Below the pieces are notes generated by a model. The model saw only the letters and a list, made by a program, of their open reading frames with translations. It was not told where the DNA came from and ran no database searches. From Hymenobacter fodinae (GTDB lineage: Bacteria; Bacteroidota; Bacteroidia; Cytophagales; Hymenobacteraceae), in assembly GCF_004745825.1 (NCBI RefSeq), contig NZ_SRLA01000002.1, positions 1 through 64,000 of the forward strand: a stretch of 64,000 bases of DNA, read 5' to 3'. The position numbers and the translations under genes were made by a program. The number at the start of each line of letters is the position of its first letter. The first letter of the stretch is position 1. Positions 42,383 through 51,585 of the stretch are shown piece after piece.

Positions 42383-44734
42383 ATGACACTACTAGTACGC
42401 CTGCGCCGGGCCGTGTTTAGCCTCGGTTTTCTGCTGTTCATGCTTCCTGCGGCGCTAGGCCAGTCAACGGCGGGCTTCGGCGACTGGCAGTTGCACCTGC
42501 CCATCAACCGGGCCAAGGCTCTGGCCGATGTGGGCAACCGGGTGTATGTAGCTACGGAAGACGCCTTTTTCTACTTCGACAAGCAGCTCAACACCACCCG
42601 GCTGCTCTCGCGGCGCGACGGGCTGCACGATGTAGGCGTCAACACCCTAGCCTACGACTCCGTGAGTCAGCAGGTGGTAGTGGCCTACCGCTCCACCAAC
42701 CTCGATATTCTGCGCCTGTCCGACGGAGCCATTCTCAACCTGAATGATATTGCGCGTAAGGAAATTCAGGGGAGTAAAACAATCAACCACATTAGCATCA
42801 GCAACAAAATTGCCTACCTGGCCTGCAGCTTTGGCATTGTGGCGGTCGATTTAGGCAAGCTAGAAATTCGGGACTCGTACACCAATATTGGGCCGGGTGG
42901 TACCGTGGTAGAGGTATACTCCACGGCTGCCGCCAACGGTGTGCTGTTTGCGGCCACTTCTGCCGGCGTACTGCGTGCCCGTCTCACCGATAACCTACTC
43001 GATTACCGTGCCTGGACGGTTGATTTTGCGGCGCGCCCCGGTAATCCTTTCCAAGCGCTGGGGGCGCACAACGGCGTGGTGTACCTCGGTATCAACGGTG
43101 ACCGGCTGTATGGATATAACCCTGGTCAGCCAGCGCAAGGCTGGCGGCCCGTGCAGGGCGTAACGGGTGTGGAGTTTCGCCAGCTCACGTCTTCGCGGGC
43201 AGGCTTGCTCGTAACCGATAATCAGAAGATATCGGTGCTGAACCCGGTTACCGGGGTGGTGACAACTACGCTACGCCCGGCCCTGCTCCAGAACCCGCGA
43301 GCCACCGTGCGGAGTAAAGACGGCAATTATTTTCTGGCCGACTTCACTAACGGGTTGTTGCGCGTGTCGGCCAACGGACAACAGGCAGAACAGTTCCTTA
43401 CCAATGCCCCTGCCAGTACCAAGTCATACAGTGTGCTAGCCGATGCTCGTACCAACACGGTGGATGTCTTCAGCGGCGCTTACGGCGACCGGTACCTGCA
43501 GGAACGTAGCCAGCTGGGCTTTTACGAGTACGCCAAGGGGCAGTGGCAGAATACTAATTCTACTTTGCTCTCGGCCGCGCAGTATCCCAACCTGCTTGAT
43601 CCGGTCCGCGGCACTCGTACCCCCGATGGCACCCTCTACGTGGCCAGCTACGGCAATGGAGTGTTGGAGTGGAAGGGACCTGGTAATTTCCGATTGTTTA
43701 ACCCCACCTCGGGCTTGCCTAACCCCCTGCGTAGCCCAATTGCCGACGTAACCTATACCCGGGTAACGGATATTACTACTGACTCAGACGGCAAGGTGTG
43801 GGTGGTTAACCGCCACCAGATACCGGGCCTTTCGGGTGTATTCACATTCGACCCTATCGCTACTACCTGGGCAGCCATTCCGTACTTCAGCGGCAGCGAA
43901 AACCTGGAGCGTATTGCCCTCGATGATGTGGGCGGCGTCTGGCTATCGAGAGCCCGCGCACCAGTCGGGACCCAGCTAGGCCTGGTGGCCTATAATCAAG
44001 AGAGCCGCGCTATCCGCTCTTTTTCCGAAAGCGACGGCCTGCCCTCGGGTGAGATTTATGATATTGTGAAAGACCGGCAAGGTGACATCTGGGTGGCTAC
44101 TATTAAGGGGCCAGCCGTCTTCAACGACCCCGTTTCGGCCTTCGACCCCAGCACTGGCCTAGGCTTTCAAACGCCCTATGTGCGGCGCGGGGAAGGCACC
44201 GGCTTTGTGGCACTGGGTGGGGAAGCCGTACGGGCTATTGCCGTAGATGGCGCGAACCGCAAGTGGTTTGCCACCGACCGGGGCCTGTGGCTGTTCAATG
44301 AAGATGCGACCGAAGCCCTGGAGCATTTCACCACCGCCAACAGCCCCTTGCCCTCCGACCGCATCGTAGATGTGGATGTGAACGATAAAACCGGCGAAGT
44401 TTTCGTGGCTACCGATGCAGGGGTAGTGGCCTACCGCGGCTCCGCTACCATCACAGAAGGCAAGCCCAGCTGCGCAAAAGTGTCGCCAAACCCGGTTCGG
44501 ACCAACTTTACCGGGCAGGTGGGCATTTCAGGCCTAGCCAACAACGCCCAGGTAAAAATCACGGACGTGACGGGTAAGTTGGTGTACCAGACCCGGGCCA
44601 ATGGCGGCACCGTTATCTGGAACCTAGCTGACTATAATGGGCGCAAAGTGCAGTCGGGGGTATACCTGGTGCTCTCGTCGGATGCGGATGGGAAAAACGG
44701 CTGCATCAGCAAAGTGGCCGTGGTAGAAAAATAG
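42383..44734 (+). CDS. porZ: Type IX secretion system protein PorZ
   Basis: 783 residues. Signal peptide about 1-26 (ending AALG). Two seven-bladed-type beta-propeller regions follow; the first begins with the PorZ-type segment FGDWQLHLPINRAKALADVGNRVY-like (residues about 31-55), and later blades carry regulator-propeller motifs (DGLPSGEIYDIVKDRQGDIWVA-like, about 560). The last 85 residues are a T9SS-type C-terminal domain (VSPNPVRT, SGVYLVLSSD). PorZ is a surface subunit of the attachment complex that binds A-LPS and presents it to PorU. ATG 42383 places the signal peptide directly at the start. Confidence 0.88.
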   Translation: MTLLVRLRRAVFSLGFLLFMLPAALGQSTAGFGDWQLHLPINRAKALADVGNRVYVATEDAFFYFDKQLNTTRLLSRRDGLHDVGVNTLAYDSVSQQVVVAYRSTNLDILRLSDGAILNLNDIARKEIQGSKTINHISISNKIAYLACSFGIVAVDLGKLEIRDSYTNIGPGGTVVEVYSTAAANGVLFAATSAGVLRARLTDNLLDYRAWTVDFAARPGNPFQALGAHNGVVYLGINGDRLYGYNPGQPAQGWRPVQGVTGVEFRQLTSSRAGLLVTDNQKISVLNPVTGVVTTTLRPALLQNPRATVRSKDGNYFLADFTNGLLRVSANGQQAEQFLTNAPASTKSYSVLADARTNTVDVFSGAYGDRYLQERSQLGFYEYAKGQWQNTNSTLLSAAQYPNLLDPVRGTRTPDGTLYVASYGNGVLEWKGPGNFRLFNPTSGLPNPLRSPIADVTYTRVTDITTDSDGKVWVVNRHQIPGLSGVFTFDPIATTWAAIPYFSGSENLERIALDDVGGVWLSRARAPVGTQLGLVAYNQESRAIRSFSESDGLPSGEIYDIVKDRQGDIWVATIKGPAVFNDPVSAFDPSTGLGFQTPYVRRGEGTGFVALGGEAVRAIAVDGANRKWFATDRGLWLFNEDATEALEHFTTANSPLPSDRIVDVDVNDKTGEVFVATDAGVVAYRGSATITEGKPSCAKVSPNPVRTNFTGQVGISGLANNAQVKITDVTGKLVYQTRANGGTVIWNLADYNGRKVQSGVYLVLSSDADGKNGCISKVAVVEK

Positions 44735-44883
44735 CCCGCTACCTTGAAATAGTGGCCTAGGGGCTGATTTTCGGGAACGGGCGAGTTAGTACCGCTTGTT
44801 CTTATGTGCTAGGCCAGTAGTCTGGCCAAATAGCCAATCTGTCCGCCTCAACGTATTCAAGACGCCACCTCAGCTCTCTTTGC

Positions 44884-45606
44884 ATGTTAATCAAGACCCG
44901 CGGTATCGTTCTCAACTTCATCCGCTACCGCGAAACCAGCATTATCGCCCGGATTTATACGGAACGCTTGGGGTTGCAGAGCTACCTCGTAAACGGGGTT
45001 CGCAAGGCCAAGCCACCGGGCCGTATTGCGCTGTTTCAGCCCTTCACGATGCTGGACTTAGTGGCCTACACTTCGCGCCAAGGCGGCATTACGCGCCTCT
45101 CGGAGTACCGGTGCGCGGAGCCCTTTCGAACGCTCCCTTACGATGTGCGCAAGAGTAGTATAGCGTTATTTCTCTCAGAAGTAGTAAGCCGGGTGCTGCT
45201 CGAAGAAGAAGAAAATGAGCCGCTCTTCAACTTCCTGCACGACTCTATCTTGGCATTTGACCGGCAGGAAGAAGGCTTTGAGAATTTTGCCCTGATCTTT
45301 CTGCTGCAACTGAGCCAGTACCTGGGTTTCGGCCCCGAAACAGGCGAACAAATAACTTCTCAGGTGGCCTTTGGGGCCGAAGCGCCGGGCGCAACCATGG
45401 GGCACGGTCCCACGGCGCTGCGCTTCCAGGAATTCGAACAGCACTTTGATGACTTGCTCCGCACTCCTGACGCGGCACAAATTCCTAATGGCCGCGTGCG
45501 GCGGGAGCTGCTGGGCGTGCTCATTCGTTATTACCAGCTGCACGTAGAGCGCCTCGGCGACGTCCGCTCCCTTTCTGTGCTATCGGAGGTGCTGGCCGAG
45601 CTTTAA
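44884..45606 (+). CDS. recO: DNA repair protein RecO
   Basis: 240 residues. N-terminal OB fold (TRGIVLNFIRYRETSIIARI and LQSYLVNGVRK) followed by a helical domain; the zinc-binding cysteines seen in some RecO proteins are absent, as in many Bacteroidota. It loads RecA onto gapped DNA with RecR. Located 149 bases after porZ; nothing else is seen in the gap. Confidence 0.92.
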   Translation: MLIKTRGIVLNFIRYRETSIIARIYTERLGLQSYLVNGVRKAKPPGRIALFQPFTMLDLVAYTSRQGGITRLSEYRCAEPFRTLPYDVRKSSIALFLSEVVSRVLLEEEENEPLFNFLHDSILAFDRQEEGFENFALIFLLQLSQYLGFGPETGEQITSQVAFGAEAPGATMGHGPTALRFQEFEQHFDDLLRTPDAAQIPNGRVRRELLGVLIRYYQLHVERLGDVRSLSVLSEVLAEL

Positions 45607-45622
45607 CGCACGTACCAAGCTT

Positions 45623-45681
45623 CACAACTAACTAAACGGCCCTGCTGAGCATTGTTCAGCAGGGCCGTTTAGTTAGTTGTG
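45623..45681. terminator. Bidirectional terminator between recO and an FKBP gene
   Basis: A perfect stem of about 26 bp: CACAACTAACTAAACGGCCC at left and GGGCCGTTTAGTTAGTTGTG at right, with inner TGCTGA/TCAGCA. It lies between convergent genes. Confidence 0.9.
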
Positions 45682-45682
45682 A

Positions 45683-46648
45683 CTACTTGATGTTTACTAA
45701 TTCTACATCGAAGCGCAGAATAGCATTCGGGGGAATATCGGCGCCGGCACCGCGGGAACCGTAGGCCAGGGACGAGGGAATAAGAAGTATGGCCTTGCTG
45801 CCCTTATTGAGTAGGGCAATGCCTTGGTCCCAGCCAGGAATAACACGGCCCTGGCCTAGCGGAAATTCAATGGGCTGGTTTCCATTGCGCTCCGAAGAGT
45901 CAAATACCTTTCCGTCAAGCAGCATGCCTTTGTAGAGTACCGAAACCGTTTGACCGGCCTGAGGCTTGGCGCCCGTGCTAGGTTTGGTAATTACGTAGTA
46001 CACTCCCCCGGGCGCTTTCACGCCCTTCAGCTTGTTCTGCTTGAGGTAGGCCTGAATACGAGCGTCTTCCTGCACGAGGCGTTGAGCGGCCTGCTGCTTT
46101 TCTTTCTCCTGGGCTTGGCGCATTAGCTCCTGCACCTCCTGCATGGCCGCCTCCTGGGTCTGGATTTTATCTACTTTAGCCACTACCACGAGGGTATTGC
46201 CCGCCTTCCGGATGAAGGGAGGCACCGGCTGTCGGAATGATTTGGCAAAAACCGAGTCGGCATTGAAGCGGAACACAGCGGAGTCGCCGGGCTGCAGTAA
46301 CGATACGGCTTCCTCAATGCCTCCCCGTTGGCTGCTACGGATAGTATCAAGCGGGACCCGGGCTGGCTGCCCCCCGGACTGCTGACGGGAGTTCATCAGC
46401 ACCGAGTCACGCCCAGTCCGGAACTCCATGTGCAGGCTAATAATCTGCCCGATGCGGCTAGTGTAGGTTGGGTCACCGGTGGGCGCTTGCGCCGGGCGAC
46501 GTACATATTTACCGTTTTCCCGGTGATAAATGCGGTATTCTACGCCGGAGCGCAACCGGTTGAAGCTGGAAGGGTCGCCCTGAAAGGACATGAGGCCCGC
46601 CATGCCCAACAAAGCGGGCCACGCGGCATACATACGAGAAAGGAACAT
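45683..46648 (-). CDS. Exported FKBP-type prolyl isomerase, two-domain
   Basis: 321 residues. A hydrophobic N-terminus (about 6-21) suggests export. Residues 30-165 form a degenerate FKBP-like domain, followed by an Ala/Gln/Glu-rich helix (about 165-200) and a canonical FKBP domain (about 215-321: VSVLYKGMLLDGKVFDSS, IPGWDQGIALL, IPSSLAYGSRG, LRFDVELV). It is a close paralogue of the 48536 gene over its full length, which points to tandem duplication. It helps periplasmic proteins fold by proline isomerisation. Confidence 0.88.
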   Translation of the reverse strand: MFLSRMYAAWPALLGMAGLMSFQGDPSSFNRLRSGVEYRIYHRENGKYVRRPAQAPTGDPTYTSRIGQIISLHMEFRTGRDSVLMNSRQQSGGQPARVPLDTIRSSQRGGIEEAVSLLQPGDSAVFRFNADSVFAKSFRQPVPPFIRKAGNTLVVVAKVDKIQTQEAAMQEVQELMRQAQEKEKQQAAQRLVQEDARIQAYLKQNKLKGVKAPGGVYYVITKPSTGAKPQAGQTVSVLYKGMLLDGKVFDSSERNGNQPIEFPLGQGRVIPGWDQGIALLNKGSKAILLIPSSLAYGSRGAGADIPPNAILRFDVELVNIK

Positions 46649-46740
46649 GCTAATGGAATGATGCGCCAGCTTGTGGGTAGTAACGCTTGGCGCAAGGCGA
46701 GAAAACAGATGACACCGGCCTAGGCCTGTTCAGACATTAT

Positions 46741-46784
46741 AAAAACTGGCCCCGCCGTCTGCGTGATACAGAGTAGCGGGGCCA
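46741..46784 (-). terminator. Terminator after the 165-residue FKBP gene
   Basis: CTGGCCCCGC (46746-46755) pairs with GCGGGGCCAG (46775-46784); read on the minus strand the stem is followed by TTTTTATAA. Confidence 0.8.
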
Positions 46785-46797
46785 GGTCTTCAGCAAA

Positions 46798-47295
46798 CTA
46801 TTTTACCCGTAGAATCTCAACTTCGAACACCAGATCTGTCTGCGGCGGGACCAGGTAGCGGCGGTCATCATCGGGGTCCCGAACGCCCTTGGCCGCGTAG
46901 GCCAGTCGGGCCGGAATCCAGAGGCGGGCCCGCGTACCTTCTGGCAAGAGCTGCAGCGCTTCATCCCAGCCTTTAATGACCTCGCCGCGGCCTACGCGTA
47001 CTTTCAGCGGGCCACCCTGCTTTACAGAAGCGTCGAAGACGTGACCATTAGGCAGGAAACCGGTGTAGTGTACCGTTACCTTATCGCCGGAGTGGGCCGT
47101 GGGGCCTTTACCTGGTTGACGCACTGTATACCGCAGCCCCGAGGTAGTTTGCGTGGCCCGCGCCAGTAAGCTATCGGGGGAGGCCTGAAGCGGGGTGGTA
47201 GGAAGAGCCTGCTGGCCTAGCACTGGGCTCATAGCTCTTCCAGCTGCTACAAGCAGAGAGAGGCGCAGAAGCCAAGTTTGAGAGCTGTAGGCCAT
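46798..47295 (-). CDS. Exported single-domain FKBP prolyl isomerase
   Basis: 165 residues: signal peptide (about 1-30, ending VLGQQ), then one FKBP domain with VTVHYTGFLPNGHVFDAS, KGWDEALQLLPEGTRARLWIP and DLVFEVEIL. There is no lipobox Cys. It follows the next FKBP gene by 7 bases, so both are on one transcript. Confidence 0.9.
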   Translation of the reverse strand: MAYSSQTWLLRLSLLVAAGRAMSPVLGQQALPTTPLQASPDSLLARATQTTSGLRYTVRQPGKGPTAHSGDKVTVHYTGFLPNGHVFDASVKQGGPLKVRVGRGEVIKGWDEALQLLPEGTRARLWIPARLAYAAKGVRDPDDDRRYLVPPQTDLVFEVEILRVK

Positions 47296-47302
47296 CTTAG
47301 GT

Positions 47303-47869
47303 TTATTTTACGTCGATTATTTCCATATCGAACAGCAAGGGCGTATTAGGCGCAATGCTAGTATTTCCTGCTTGGCCGTACGCCAAGTTAGAGGGAACTA
47401 GCAGCAGCTTACGGTCACCTTTACGCATCGTGAGAACAGCCTTTTCCCAGCCCTGAATTACGCTGTTTGCTCCCACAGTAAAGTTGAGACATCCGCAAGC
47501 TGTCCGGTTGTTGCTGGAATTATCAAACTCCTGCCCATCATTGGCTTCGCCAATGTATTTGCCTACATACACAGTGGTTACCCGCTTGCCTGCCACAATG
47601 AGAGGCTCCGAGGAGGCGCCTTCTTTCACGTTGATCAGGTACAAGCCATCGGCGGTACGGGTATAATTAGAACCGTTGATATTGTGCCGGGTCAGATAGG
47701 CCTGAATAGTAGCTTCATCAGCTGCTTTTTGCTGCTCAATGAGCTTTTCAGTTTGCTTAGCAATGCTGCCTTTGGAGTCGCAACCGGAAAGAACCGGGGC
47801 AGCAACCAGCAGCAGAGCCGCCAGGCGGAGCAGTAGAGTAGGACGGGTCAGGAGAAATACGTTACGCAT
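47303..47869 (-). CDS. FKBP-type prolyl isomerase lipoprotein
   Basis: 188 residues with a lipoprotein signal (hydrophobic run ending VLSGC at about 26-30) and one FKBP domain (VTTVYVGKYIGEANDGQEFDNS, IQGWEKAVLTMRKGDRKLLLVP-like). An unusual AC-G-C insert (NRTACGCLNF) gives it two extra Cys. It is the middle gene of three close FKBP genes. Confidence 0.88.
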   Translation of the reverse strand: MRNVFLLTRPTLLLRLAALLLVAAPVLSGCDSKGSIAKQTEKLIEQQKAADEATIQAYLTRHNINGSNYTRTADGLYLINVKEGASSEPLIVAGKRVTTVYVGKYIGEANDGQEFDNSSNNRTACGCLNFTVGANSVIQGWEKAVLTMRKGDRKLLLVPSNLAYGQAGNTSIAPNTPLLFDMEIIDVK

Positions 47870-47923
47870 GGGTAAAGCAAGAAAATGGAAGCAGAACTAT
47901 AGAACGGTTCCGGCGTCCTGAAA

Positions 47924-48445
47924 TTACTTAATATCTGTCAGCTCCACGTCAAAGCGCAGCACTGTGTTTGGCGGGATGGGCCCCACGCCGTAAGCACCGT
48001 AGGCCAAACCCGAAGGAATAAGCAAGGTAGCTTTGGCTCCTTTGTTCAGCAGGGCAATGCCCTCATCCCAGCCCGGAATTACTGCGCCTTGGCCAATGGG
48101 AAACTCAAAAGGTTTGTTGCCACGATTGGTAGTCGAATCAAAAACTTTCCCGTCGAGAGTGGTACCGGTGTAAAGTACCGAAACGGTTTGGCCTTTGGTT
48201 GGGAGGGCGCCCGTGCCGGCCTGGGTCATTACCACGTACAAGCCCGATGCTTGGCGCTGGGCGGTGAGGTTGTTAGCGGTAATGTAGGCCTTGAGAATCT
48301 CCTCGTCGCGGGCCGAGTAATCGGTTGTGTCCAAAGCCGGATCGTTGTTTTTCATGCAGGAAAACAACACGGGCGAGGTGAGCGAGAAAAACAGCACGAG
48401 CAGGAGAGCCGGCCGTAAACGGGAAAACAATAGGGGCTTACGCAT
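47924..48445 (-). CDS. FKBP-type prolyl isomerase lipoprotein
   Basis: 173 residues; lipobox VLFSC at about 26-30, then one FKBP domain (VSVLYTGTTLDGKVFDST, IPGWDEGIALLNKG, LIPSGLAYGAYGVG, LRFDVELTDIK). The catalytic pocket residues are kept. It is the first of three consecutive genes ending with the terminator at 46741. Confidence 0.9.
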   Translation of the reverse strand: MRKPLLFSRLRPALLLVLFFSLTSPVLFSCMKNNDPALDTTDYSARDEEILKAYITANNLTAQRQASGLYVVMTQAGTGALPTKGQTVSVLYTGTTLDGKVFDSTTNRGNKPFEFPIGQGAVIPGWDEGIALLNKGAKATLLIPSGLAYGAYGVGPIPPNTVLRFDVELTDIK

Positions 48446-48471
48446 ACAAAAAGGGGCTATCAGGAATGGAG

Positions 48472-48511
48472 ATACAAAAACCCCCAGCCCGGTTGCACCG
48501 GACCGGGGGTA
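48472..48511 (-). terminator. Terminator after the 351-residue FKBP gene
   Basis: On the minus strand ACCCCCGGTCC and a matching CCGGGCTGGGGGT form an imperfect stem followed by TTTTTGTAT. It separates the FKBP genes into two transcripts. Confidence 0.7.
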
Positions 48512-48535
48512 ATGTTAGACAAGCTAGTCAGGCCT

Positions 48536-49591
48536 CTATCGACCCTGCTGCTGTTGTTGCTGCTGCATTTGCTCTATCTGCCGCTGAATGTCGGCTTGGC
48601 TGGGGCCGGCAGGCTGTGTGGGCGCATTTTTCACGTCTACCAGCTCCACATCAAAGCGCAGTACGGCATCGGCCGGGATGTTAGCGCCGGCGCCACGCTG
48701 CCCGTAGGCCAATGAAGAAGGAATCAGGATGGTAGCCTTCGAGCCCTTGTTCAGGAGCGGAATGGCCTTATCCCACCCCGGAATTACCTGGCCTACGCCA
48801 ATCGGGAATTCAATGGGTTTGCCACCGTTGCCTTTGGCCGAAGAGTCGAACTCTTTGCCATCAAGCAGTGTGCCTTTGTACTGTACCGATACAATCTGAC
48901 CAGCTTTGGGCTTAGCACCCGTACCAGGCTGCGTTACTACATAGTACACGCCAGAAGTGTCTTTCTGGGCGTTCAGGTTGTTCTTCTTGATGTAGTCTTG
49001 CAGTACAACGTCGTCTTTCTTGAGCTGCTGCTTGGCGTACACCTGCATTTTCTGCTGCTGCTCCACCTGCATTTTCTGCACATCAGCCATGGCCTCGTCG
49101 CGAGTTTGGACTTTGTCCACTTTCACAAACATGGTCATGGTTTTGCCGGCCTTCTTCATGAAAGGGGGCACTGGCTGACGGAACGACTTAGCGAAGATGG
49201 TATCTACGTTGAAGCGGAACACAGCCGAGTCGCCGGGCTGCAGCAACGAAATTGCTTCCTCTAGGCCACCCTTCTGGGCTTTGCGTACGGAATCAAGCGG
49301 CACGCGTACGGGAAAGCCCAACTGCTGCTTGCGCGAGTTGAACAGCACCGAGTCTTTGCCGGTGCGGTACTCCACGTGCAGCGCCATGATCTTGCCAATC
49401 CGGTCTTTGTAGGTGGCGTCACCGTCGGCATTAATGTCGCGGGAGTTGTACTTGCCGCCTTCGTTTTTGAATACTTTGTACTCGATGCCCGACTTGGTTT
49501 TGGCGAAGTCGCCGCCGCCTTTGTTGCAGGAAGCGAGGCCCAGAACACCGGCAGCGAGGGCCAGGCTCAGAAAGTTGCGTTGGAAGAGCAT
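48536..49591 (-). CDS. FKBP-type prolyl isomerase lipoprotein, two-domain with Gln-rich tail
   Basis: 351 residues from the ATG at 49591, giving a lipobox LGLASC (about 17-22). A longer start at 49615 puts eight residues ahead. Layout: degenerate FKBP-like domain (about 30-165), Gln/Met-rich helix (about 170-205), canonical FKBP domain (about 215-325), then a tail with nearly continuous Gln. It is a full-length paralogue of the 45683 product. It lies 48 bases after the DHH phosphoesterase gene and may share its transcript. Confidence 0.88.
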   Translation of the reverse strand: MLFQRNFLSLALAAGVLGLASCNKGGGDFAKTKSGIEYKVFKNEGGKYNSRDINADGDATYKDRIGKIMALHVEYRTGKDSVLFNSRKQQLGFPVRVPLDSVRKAQKGGLEEAISLLQPGDSAVFRFNVDTIFAKSFRQPVPPFMKKAGKTMTMFVKVDKVQTRDEAMADVQKMQVEQQQKMQVYAKQQLKKDDVVLQDYIKKNNLNAQKDTSGVYYVVTQPGTGAKPKAGQIVSVQYKGTLLDGKEFDSSAKGNGGKPIEFPIGVGQVIPGWDKAIPLLNKGSKATILIPSSLAYGQRGAGANIPADAVLRFDVELVDVKNAPTQPAGPSQADIQRQIEQMQQQQQQQGR

Positions 49592-49639
49592 GAAAGGGGT
49601 TAGGAAGTTAGACAAACTATGCGGCCAAGTTACGCTGAA

Positions 49640-50683
49640 TTATGCCGATGGCGGCACCACCGCCAACGGGGCCGTAACCAGATCGGCCTGGTATTGCGGC
49701 AGCAGGCTCAAAAAGCGGTCTACCGTGTTATCAAGCGGGATATGGCTAATGCCACCGGCTGCATTATGGTGGCCTCCGCCCTCAAAGTGACGGCGCGAGA
49801 ACTCACTCACGGAGAAGTCGCCCACCGAGCGGAAGGAAATTTTGATGGCCTGGCTGCGGTCAATAAACACCGCCGCAAATACAATACCCTCAATGCTCAG
49901 CGCAAAGTTCACTAAGCCCTCCGTGTCGCCGGTTTTAGAGTGGTACTGGCGTAATTCATCGGCCGTAATAGCAATGTAAGCCGTGTTGTACTCGCGCAGC
50001 ACCACCAGCTTATCCTTCAGCACGAAACCCAAAAAGCGCAGGCGCTCTTCAGAGTGGGAGTCGTAGATGCGGCGGTGCACGTCGGAGAGGTTTATGCCGG
50101 CGTTGAGCAACTCGGCAATAATTAGGTGCACATTGCGGGAGGTGCTGGGGTGGCGGAACGAACCCGTATCCGTCATGATACCGGCGTACAGGCATTCGCC
50201 AATTCCAGTATCAATGAGGTCTTGGTCGCCTAGGTCGCGGATTACCTCAAACACCAGCTCAGCCGTAGCGGCTGCTTTAGAGTTAGAGTAATCGAGGTCG
50301 GCGAACTGCTCAGGCTCCTGGTGATGGTCGATGAGGACCTTGGTGCCGGGGGCCTGCCGCACGTACTCGCCCAGCTCGCTAATGCGACCCAGGCAAGAGA
50401 AATCGAGGCAAAACAGCACTTCGGCCGTGCCAATAATTTCCCGCACCTGCGCATCATTTTTGCGCGGCTCATACACTACCACGTCGTCGTTGCCAGGCAT
50501 CCAAGCCAGAAAGCTCGGATAGTCCGACGGTGTAACCACCGTAACGGAGTGGCCCTTCTTGCGTAGGTAGCCCGCTAGGCCTAGGGAAGAGCCTAGCGCG
50601 TCGGCGTCGGGCTTGTGGTGTGTGGTGATGAAGATCTGCCGGGGCTGCGCTAGCAGCTCCTTCAACTCAGATATTGTGGACAT
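49640..50683 (-). CDS. nrnA: DHH-family phosphoesterase, NrnA-like (nanoRNase/pAp phosphatase)
   Basis: 347 residues. DHH-domain motifs: THHKPDADALGSS (21-33) and the D119-H120-H121 triad (LIDHHQEPEQ). The DHHA1 domain ends with the RNA-binding motif GGGHHNAAGG (about 305-315). NrnA proteins degrade very short RNAs and dephosphorylate 3'-phosphoadenosine 5'-phosphate. A GACTTTTG on the minus strand near 50738-50745 is a weak -7 candidate. Confidence 0.9.
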   Translation of the reverse strand: MSTISELKELLAQPRQIFITTHHKPDADALGSSLGLAGYLRKKGHSVTVVTPSDYPSFLAWMPGNDDVVVYEPRKNDAQVREIIGTAEVLFCLDFSCLGRISELGEYVRQAPGTKVLIDHHQEPEQFADLDYSNSKAAATAELVFEVIRDLGDQDLIDTGIGECLYAGIMTDTGSFRHPSTSRNVHLIIAELLNAGINLSDVHRRIYDSHSEERLRFLGFVLKDKLVVLREYNTAYIAITADELRQYHSKTGDTEGLVNFALSIEGIVFAAVFIDRSQAIKISFRSVGDFSVSEFSRRHFEGGGHHNAAGGISHIPLDNTVDRFLSLLPQYQADLVTAPLAVVPPSA

Positions 50684-50981
50684 TGCCTACGGGGTAGGTG
50701 ACTGAAATTCGGTCGGTTAGGCCGCGTACAAAGACGGCAAAAGTCGGAAATAATCCGGGTATCAACAAAACCAGCCTTAGATTGGTGCATTTAGCTGGTT
50801 GTTAACTCCGTAACGGCTTGGCCTAGCAGATGCTGGCGTTACCCTCTGCGTAAAAGGCAGAAGCAGTAGCGCCGCGAGAAGGTTCAATAATCTGAGCGGT
50901 TAGCACATAGTCTAGGCTTTGCTTACCGTGCCGCGCCCCAGAGGAAATTGGCCTAGGCTTCACCACACCAAATAAAACGGC

Positions 50982-50989
50982 TACTTTTG
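50982..50989 (+). promoter_or_regulatory. -7 element of ndk
   Basis: TACTTTTG exactly matches TAnnTTTG, 68 bases before the ndk ATG. The 374-base gap between nrnA and ndk (50684-51057) holds this promoter, three copies of GGCCTAG-like sequence and no gene that I can support. Confidence 0.65.
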
Positions 50990-51057
50990 CCGCCGCAAAC
51001 TTCTTGTTTTGCGGCCCCTCACGAGTTCATTTCAACTTCAACTTTAGCCCCTATAGT

Positions 51058-51477
51058 ATGGCCACCAACCGCACGTTCACGATGATTAAGCCCGACGCTA
51101 CCCAGGAAAACCACATTGGTGGTATCCTGAGCATGATCGAAGAGGGCGGTTTCCGCATCGTGTCGCTGAAAAAAGTACGTCTGACGCCTGAGCGTGCCGG
51201 CAAATTCTACGAAGTACACGCTGAGCGTCCCTTCTACGGCGACCTAGTGAAGTACATGTCGTCGGGCCCTATCGTGGCAGCTATCCTGGAGAAAGACAAC
51301 GCTGTAGCTGATTTCCGCACCCTGATTGGTGCTACCAATCCTGCTCAAGCTGCTGAAGGTACTATCCGCAAGAAGTACGCTAAGAGCATCGAAGCCAATG
51401 CCGTGCACGGTTCCGACTCCGACGAAAACGCGCAGATCGAAGGTGACTTCTTCTTCTCGGCTGACGAGCAGTTTTAA
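51058..51477 (+). CDS. ndk: Nucleoside diphosphate kinase
   Basis: 139 residues. Transfers phosphate between nucleoside di- and triphosphates through the active-site His117 in NAVHGSDS. Other signature parts: FTMIKPDA at the start, [16 protein letters not shown] and [17 protein letters not shown] 51058 gives the usual N-terminus; a frame from 51004 includes untranslated leader. Confidence 0.97.
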   Translation: MATNRTFTMIKPDATQENHIGGILSMIEEGGFRIVSLKKVRLTPERAGKFYEVHAERPFYGDLVKYMSSGPIVAAILEKDNAVADFRTLIGATNPAQAAEGTIRKKYAKSIEANAVHGSDSDENAQIEGDFFFSADEQF

Positions 51478-51501
51478 TTGCTAAAGTCACTTATATTGCA
51501 C

Positions 51502-51537
51502 AAAAAGCCGCTCTGCAATATGCAGAGCGGCTTTTTG
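51502..51537. terminator. Bidirectional terminator after ndk
   Basis: AAAAAGCCGCTCTGCA, loop ATA, TGCAGAGCGGCTTTTT: a perfect stem with A and T runs, between convergent genes. Confidence 0.92.
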
Positions 51538-51585
51538 CTTTTACTACTTTTAGACTGGGTTTATACTAGTTTTATACTTTATGGC

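Noticed and set aside
44868..44884. CTCTTTG directly before recO as a promoter
   Set aside because: It ends one base before the start codon, so a transcript would begin after the ATG. It also fits TAnnTTTG poorly.
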